From assembly GCF_040581485.1 (NCBI RefSeq), contig NC_090130.1, forward strand, positions 19,347,656 to 19,411,655: 64,000 bases of DNA, written 5' to 3'. Below are positions 57,994 to 64,000 of the stretch, piece after piece. Numbering within the stretch: position 1 is the first letter of the stretch; each line of letters begins with the position of its first letter. A program made the position numbers and the translations under genes. The DNA comes from Linepithema humile (taxonomy: Eukaryota > Arthropoda > Insecta > Hymenoptera > Formicidae). Under the pieces are notes generated by a model. The model was not told the DNA's origin and did not search any database. It worked only from the letters and a program-made list of their open reading frames with translations.

Positions 57994-59550
57994 TCATGCA
58001 TCCAAAGGACCAACTTGTTTTTCTACAAATTTCATTAAGAGTTCCATTTTTTCTTTGTGCCTTTTTTCTTTACCTTCTTCTTTTTTGGCGTAAGCTTCTT
58101 TCAAAATATTATTAATGGATGTTTCCTCTTTTTTCTTCCTTTTTATCTTTGATTGATTCTCGACATTGTTATTTATATTTTCTAGCAAGGAATTATCAGG
58201 AGTCTTTTTGTTAAGAATTGTACGTTTTGTACCCATCAGTACCTGTAACATAAATATAAAATGCAGAATAGAGGACATGTATTTTGCAAGAAAGTAAGAA
58301 AAATATGAATGAAATGACTTTTAGATTATTGGGCAGTGAAAGACAAATTAAAAGTTCATAAAAATAAATTATTAAATATGTATATATCAATAACAGTGAG
58401 TTTGTATAGTGAATATACATATAGTATATACACTTATGACATCACAAATTCTTTAATAAATTCATTTAGAATTAATTACTTTTCTTATAATTAATTATTT
58501 TTCAGTACAATACAGAATTTTATGATTGCCTGTTATTTTCATCAACTAATCAAATGATTTCAAATGAATTCTATTCAAATATATTTAAAATTATGTGAAA
58601 CACAAAATAAAACATTACAAAATGTAACTGGTAAAACTAACTAAAAACATTATATAATGATATCTGTTTACAGGATTCTTTTACTTGATATACAAATATG
58701 TAATGTTTTAGCATGCACAAAAAAATAAAAAAAAATTTCTTGTGTTTTAAGTACCTTATATCTTCAACTTAAAACATTACCTCTGGTAGGATACTATCAT
58801 CCTTAGCCGCTATATCTGATAATTCCGCTTCATAAGGTACAGTTATACGATTTCGACCCGTTGAATTATTATTATTAATAGCGTCTCTCTTACGTCGCAT
58901 TATAGTTTTATAACGATTTTGGCATTGCCAACCACCAACTTCGAGTAATATCCAACTCTTCTTTAAATCTTCCGATATGCGTTGGAACATACTTTTCACT
59001 GTCCTGAAGGTCTTGCGAGGACCGACGGATATCATGTAGTCGTTGTATTTTGATAGCAAGAATTTTGTTTCGGGTTCACCCCATTCATCGACCGATCTTC
59101 CTGTTATAACATACATTATTTATAGTGTAGTTAGTGTGTGTTCAATTCCTTATAAAGTAACTAATAGTATTAACAATATCTATTCTTTATCTTACCAGAC
59201 TTTATTTCGTCAGAGTTTGTAGTTTTGATGTTATTTTCATGATTCGACTCGTCGCTGTCTACGATGTCGTCATCGAACGATTGAGGATGTTCCTTTTTCA
59301 TGTGATTAAATATTTGGACCATTGTTCCCCACATATCGCAGAAACCACATTGCAGGATATCGGAATCATTATTATCTGAAAGCAATGATTATTTGTAGAT
59401 ATTTCTGTACAATTCTAGAATTTTAGGTTAGGAAAATAAATCTCTAAATACTGAATGCGTATTAAATTTTATATATTAATATAAGTATTAATGTTTTTAT
59501 TACGTATATTTATATACTCACACACTATTCAAAGACGAAGATGAAGCCAT
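57994..59550 (-). CDS. Harbinger accessory Myb/SANT-like DNA-binding protein with N-terminal zinc finger
   Basis: The partner protein of PIF/Harbinger transposons, needed in the family for nuclear import and end binding of the transposase. Exons downward: 59550-59526, 59375-59196, 59100-58781 and 58242-57994 (774 nt, 257 residues; the sum is in frame). It starts MASSSSLN, then a C2H2-like finger (CGFCDMWGTMVQIFNHMKKEH). The trihelix/Myb-like domain follows (WGEPETKFLLSKYNDYM ... SWILLEVGGWQCQNRYKTI). The C-terminal part is Lys/Glu-rich, likely coiled, and ends PLDA. The first junction was picked by phase (donor GTGTGA). All four exons are free of stops, so this partner gene looks intact. Confidence 0.75.
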
Positions 59551-60797
59551 CGCGATAAATTTTGCAATTTTATATTTTACTTGTATCATACACGTTGTAT
59601 GCCGATTCGCGTCTCATGACTCTGTGTTCGGCTGAAAAGATATACACTGCCGTGGTGGTAGTCGAAATATCGAGTGCAACACTGTATGGGTGTACGCACT
59701 GCACACACTTCCACCAACTCTACACAGGTGGTACACCAGTGCAGACCAGCCGAAATCGCTATAAGAGAGAAACAGATATTTATTCTAATAAATCATGTCA
59801 GCTTCTTGGAGTCAAAAAATTACGTTTGGAATTAGCTGCGAAACACGCAAATATTATTCCTCCTGAAGATCCTATTCTTATTGAAGTTAAGAAGTATTTA
59901 CATATATCAGAATCTATCGAGGATCCTCTACAATGGTGGAATAAAATGAAGTTATCACTGTCAAATTTGTACAAATTGATGTGCTGCATTTATGCTATTC
60001 CGATCACAAGTTCAGCATCTGAGCGTGCATTCTCTTCTGCAGGTTTACTTATCACAGCAAAACGTTCTGCGTTAAAACCGTTAAAATCTAACAAAATCCT
60101 ATTTATTCATGATAATTTTTAATTAATAAAAGATATATATTTAAAATCTATAAAATAAGTTATATATAAGTTATCCAAAAAACATTGCTACAGTTATATA
60201 ATTATTACTTACAATTTCTTATTAATTAATGTATAATTTTTAATGAAAAAGTTTTTCATATGTAAAAAGTTAAAAAGTGATCGATATTTTATTTTTGTTA
60301 CATATGATATTAATGATTAAAAAATGATGTTATTTTGTTTTTTCACGAGTAAAATTAATAAATATATTTTAAAAATAAATATTGTGTTTCATCTTTATTT
60401 ATCTTATAATCTTATTATAAATGTTATAATATGTATTGTTATATGTACGTAGTTGTACGTAAGTTATATATGTATATGTATGCATAATTATATATTGTTT
60501 GCTATTTTTATTTATTTATATTATCTGTACTTATTAAAAACTAAAATTAAAGTTTATTCTAAATTAGAGAAATGTAATTAACTTTGAAATTTAATATATA
60601 ATTTCTACCATTATTGAACATAATAAACAATTAAAATAATTGAAAGGTAAAAGATTTTGAAATGTAAAAGTTAAATAAAACTAAAGAGAACAATATAAAA
60701 TAAAACATATATTTATGTTTCTTGATAATTTTCAAATATTATATATCTATAATCAGTCTGTTTATTAAATTATTATAGTTTAATTTCTTTACTTAAA

Positions 60798-60828
60798 AAA
60801 ATATATATATATATATATATATATATAC
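60798..60828. repeat. (TA)n microsatellite
   Basis: About 15 TA units just inside the right GCC-rich subterminal region of the hAT element. Confidence 0.9.
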
Positions 60829-60988
60829 GTTGACGCCGTTATTCGACACCGCCGCCGATAAATTATCATCCGCCGATTTCGCCGCCGCCAAAAGAAAAAA
60901 TTGTCGGCGAATTCGCCGCCGCCTAACTATTTAGTATCGAACGCCGCCGCCAATATAAAATAAAACGGCGCACAGGTCTATTCTGGAG

Positions 60989-61837
60989 TAAAGTGAAATT
61001 CCTTGGGTGTAAACGGATTAATTTCGATCCACTTCAATCCTCTTTTCTCAGCGGAGTAGAACAAATTAGGATTGGAATAAGTATAGTGTAAACGCTTCGG
61101 ATCGAAACGTAGCAAGTGTTACCAACATAATATGTGAACACCACAGATGTCTATACTAGTACTAGATCGCTAACTTTAGGCTTTGACGTATGGAAAAACC
61201 ACGAAGTAAAAGTAAGGAGACGTAACTAGATAGCGTATAGAGAAAAAAGTTGGTCACGAAAAATGTTCCACGAAGGAGGAGGTTTGCCGAATGGAATAAC
61301 TTGCAACATTTCGTCGCCATCTTAAATCTGTTCTTTTTTAGCTGTACCATGAGGAACATGAACTGAACTGACTGCACTAAGAGCAAGAGCAAGTAAAAAG
61401 CTTACTTTGTGCTTGTGAAATATTCGTATGCAACGTGGTATGCAAATAATTTTAATTAAACATTTATATAAGGTATATATTTCAAGATTATAAATTTTAA
61501 AGTAAATGTAGTTTAACATTTAACATTTTATTTTTAATTGTTTTGCAGAAAATTAGAATTTATTGTAGTATTAACTTTTAATTTTTATAACCTAAAATTG
61601 TTGCATGTTAAATCAATTAACATTTCGCTATAAGCAATATCTTTTAATCTATCTATCTATTTATCTATCTATTAATAAATCAGCATAGATATATTTTCTA
61701 AGTATGTCCAAATATTAATATAAATAATTTTTAGCAATATATTAATATTTTCATTTTTTTATTTATAAGATAATTTAACTGCATTTTATTTTTAAATATT
61801 TTTAATTTTTATTATAGATATAATAAATTCTGAAGTA
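60989..61837. other. Spacer between the hAT element and the THAP gene
   Basis: Just outside the hAT element, GGGTGTAAAC (61014-) pairs with GTTTACACCC on the left side of the insertion (51692-), and GTGTAAAC recurs at about 61087. The hAT element may therefore have landed in an older fold-back element. The rest is AT-rich with a CTAT repeat at about 61648-61672 and no recognised gene. Confidence 0.4.
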
Positions 61838-62113
61838 ATGGCCTGTTGTGTCAAAGGTTGCAATTCAAGGGGAGATAAAAAAGGATCAGAAAAAAGAAGT
61901 TTGTTCACACCTCGTACTGTAAGTATTTATGTTGGTTTTATTTTCAGAAATCATTATTGTATTTATGTTAAGGAAAAATATTTTTATTCAAGTTTTTTCC
62001 AAAGTTATCGCGAGTATATATTATAGTATACGAGTATATATATGAGTATATTGTACAAGTATATACTTTATTTAATTTTAAAAATAAAAACACAAAGGAA
62101 GCTCTTTTATAAT

Positions 62114-62261
62114 CCAGAGCGGGGATTTTGTAACTTCTAGCGACGATATCGATATTGTTATGTTGTCGTTGCGCAGCTTTTTTGTCATCTATAATATCTG
62201 CGCAACGATAACATAACGATATCGATAGCGTCGCTAGAAGTTATAGAATCCCCGCTCTGAA
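62114..62261. mobile_element. Palindromic MITE, CAGAGCGGGGATT ends
   Basis: About 148 bp with long inverted arms (CAGAGCGGGGATTTTGTAAC on the left pairs with the right end) and inner pairing of TAACATAACGATATCGAT-type blocks. It sits in the first intron of the THAP gene. Confidence 0.75.
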
Positions 62262-62269
62262 CTGGAATA

Positions 62270-62410
62270 AGATCGCTCAATAAACTTATTTTATTCTTGT
62301 ACAAACGTTTCGGCGCAACAATTTAGGCCATCTTCAGTGTAATCTTAGTTACAATAACAAACCTACAATAACAACGTAGATAATTATTCCAGCTCAGGGT
62401 CTTAAAGAGC
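62270..62410 (-). mobile_element. Penelope-like element end fragment with hammerhead-like core
   Basis: On the minus strand the sequence reads ACTGAAGATGGCC, a spacer, then GCGCCGAAACG, followed by ACAAGAATAAAATAAG. CTGAAGA ... GAAAC with a GGC/GCC stem between fits the minimal hammerhead ribozyme core found at Penelope-like element ends. No reverse transcriptase is present. Assignment is by motif only. Confidence 0.4.
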
Positions 62411-64000
62411 TTCCTTTGTGTTTTTATTTTTATTAATTGTTTAAAGAATAACCCATAATATTTCTTATTAAGAATTATTTAATTTTTTTATAGAATGATA
62501 TGTTTATTTCTTGGTCCAATATTATGTGTAATAAAGATATAAAAATAAAGAAAACTAGCAGAATTTGTGAACTGCATTTTAAGCCTGAAGATATTATTAA
62601 AGAAGATGCATTTTTACAAGAAGATGGATCAGTCATTTATGTGCAAAGAAAAAATCCAAAATTAAAAGAAGAAGCTATTCCTACAATTTTTCCAATAAAA
62701 AAAAGTATATCATATTATCAACAGATAGAACATAAAAGTGACAATGATGTTATGTCTTCTGACAAGTTTTCAGTTGAATATGAAACTTTGGAAACAGTTT
62801 CAACAGAAAAATCAATTCCATCTACATCATGTGTGATAAATAAAGTATTGCAAATCAATAAACCTTTGCAAGAAGATGTATCTTTTATGTCAAGAAAAGA
62901 AACAATTGAATTTTCTATTGAAGATATCAATATTGCTAAAAATATTAAAGTCCCAACAGTTTATTGGTTTACAAATATTAACAATAGCTGTATGATGTGG
63001 ACATGCTGGACAAGAGATTTGCATAATATTTTAAGACGTGTTATTATTAAAGCAAATATGAAAGTTCAAGTAAATATAATTCAATAAAACAATATTATTT
63101 AATATATATGTACATTTATACCAATAATTTATTAAAATGTTGATATATAAAATAGGTATTTATTGGAGATAAAGAAATTTCTTTTGACACAAAAATAATT
63201 CATAACATACAAGAAATTGAACAAATTTTGAAGAAATTAGAAAATTTTTTTCCTTGCCAAAAAGTTAATAATGAAAACAGGTTTGTGCATCAAATTATAT
63301 TTTTATGTTTTACATAAATAATACTAAAGTAATAACAAAAATATTATTTTAGTCTTTTATATTAATAAAAATATTTACTTTTATTTTTTAGAAAGTTTTT
63401 ATTTAATAAAATTGTGTATTATAATATAGCTTATATTATATGTAATATAAGCTGTATTATAATATACTGTGCACTATACAAATAAAAATAAAATGAAAAA
63501 CACACTTTAAATAAAATGCACTAACCAATTTTACAGGGTTACAAATTGTCATGGTTTTGTAATTAAAGAGCAATATAGAGGAGAGAACATGAGATGTTTG
63601 GCTTGTAAGAGAAATTGAAAAATATTATTAAGAAAAGCGCATAATTTAACACCAATGCAAAAATTAAGAAATAAAAGCAAAAAATTACAAGTGTCAAATT
63701 TAAATCACAAACGTCGAGAAAAGAGGCTTCGAAACAAAGTATATTAAATATTTATATATTTTTTTATAACATACAAATTACATTTTTTATTGGAATTTAT
63801 TTTTTAACTTAACATATTTGTATATAGATTATAAAATTATATAACAAAATAAAATATTTGAAACATAAGTGCACTCAATGTAATGAAAAAATAATCGAAG
63901 AAACTATTTCCAAATTACCACAAAATCAACAATTGGCAGTACAAGCTTGTTTTGCAGCAGCAAAGTTAAAAGATAACAGAGGCATGAGATATTCGAATGA

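Larger units (their letters stand above)
54909..59761. mobile_element. PIF/Harbinger element with two genes, TSD TAA
   Basis: Terminal repeats TAGCGATTTCGGCTGGTCTG pair at both ends, and the duplicated target is TAA (54906-54908 and 59762-59764). TAA/TTA targets, a HARBI1-type transposase and a Myb/SANT-like partner on the opposite strand are the set expected for autonomous Harbingers. It is inserted in a coding exon of the hAT transposase. Further GTGTACACC-rich subterminal inverted sequence is visible inside both ends. Confidence 0.93.
52744..60122 (+). pseudogene. hAT transposase (BED zinc finger), frameshifted and split by Harbinger
   Basis: The enzyme would move hAT elements by cut and paste. 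Segments: 52744-53996, 54149-54317, 54439-54706, 54901-54908 and then, past the Harbinger insert, 59765-60122. The start follows a splice-acceptor-like TTCTCAG. A BED finger (CKICFMHPDG ... HLREEH) lies at about residues 59-95. The catalytic region has ITMDAWTDN, the conserved CIAHGLHNL and STRWNSTLEML. The hAT dimerisation tail is SASERAFSSAG. A one-base frameshift lies near 53290-53300, since the two halves of that exon are in different frames. The last exon begins five bases before the TAA used as the Harbinger target. So this copy has two independent lesions. Confidence 0.85.
51730..60980 (+). mobile_element. 9.25-kb hAT element with BED-finger transposase and nested Harbinger
   Basis: The ends are TAGACCTTTGCGCCG and, reverse-complemented, TAGACCTGTGCGCCG. 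A perfect 8-bp duplication TTCTGGAG flanks it (51722-51729 and 60981-60988). The subterminal regions on both sides are rich in GCC/GGC triplets with the shared block GATAAATTAT-CGCCGATTTCGCCGCCGCCA. The inside holds the transposase exons, three palindromic MITEs near the left end and a 4.85-kb Harbinger element. Without these the element is about 3.9 kb. Confidence 0.93.
61838..64000 (+). pseudogene. THAP-domain transposase, P-element/THAP9-like, 5' part with internal stop
   Basis: Segments: 61838-61918, 62494-63069, 63156-63280, 63537-63738 and 63828 to the window edge. It starts MACCVKGCNSRG, then CELHFKPEDI, giving the C2CH zinc module of THAP domains that binds transposon ends. A polar linker follows, then a region with CHGFVIKEQY and a Lys/Arg-rich coiled stretch. 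The last part has ISKLPQNQQLAVQACFAAAK and GMRYSNE, matching the start of the conserved P-element/THAP9 transposase core. A TGA at 63616-63618 interrupts the fourth segment in frame, so this copy is probably inactive unless the region is spliced differently. The catalytic domain lies outside the window. Confidence 0.75.

Overview
The window reads as nuclear DNA of an insect, most likely an ant or another aculeate hymenopteran. It is AT-rich, with short introns (GT/AG), interstitial (TTAGG)n telomere-like repeats, CpG-bearing promoter stretches, and very many palindromic transposon relics. No bacterial, organellar or CRISPR-like feature was seen. The ant assignment is an inference; the four host genes are called from their conserved domains.

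Host genes: (1) Sin3A, minus strand, 13 coding exons at 8374-1895, with the C-terminus beyond the left edge. (2) Trmu (mitochondrial tRNA-specific 2-thiouridylase), plus strand, 7 exons at 12871-14758. (3) A neprilysin-like M13 metalloprotease, plus strand, 16 coding exons at 19550-37481, with an unusually long stalk and two introns swollen by transposons. (4) dishevelled (dsh), minus strand, 9 exons at 47435-42244. My exon models for Trmu, neprilysin and dsh each sum to a multiple of three, giving 379, 998 and 678 residues. A pair of possible unrecognised exons lies at 38681-39198 (minus).

Transposon layers: intron 3 of neprilysin holds a Tc1/mariner element (22094-27516) split by a Ty1/copia LTR retrotransposon (22317-26806, TSD TCAAC). 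Intron 4 holds a 3.94-kb, almost perfectly palindromic hAT-like element (28533-32472, 8-bp TSD CTCCGAGA), itself inside an older inverted repeat. A one-arm copy of that palindrome lies upstream of dsh (48044-51140) and carries three datable inserts. Next comes a 9.25-kb hAT element (51730-60980, TSD TTCTGGAG). The last exon of its transposase gene is interrupted by a complete-looking PIF/Harbinger element (54909-59761, TSD TAA) with both a HARBI1-type transposase and a Myb/SANT-like partner gene. The right edge runs into a THAP-domain, P-element/THAP9-like transposase gene with an internal stop.

The host genes do not form a pathway: chromatin corepression, tRNA modification, peptide turnover and Wnt signalling. 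The most notable content is the nesting order of the mobile elements, the long hairpin-forming palindrome inside a transcribed intron, and a dense cluster of palindromic MITEs at 50.9-52.4 kb.
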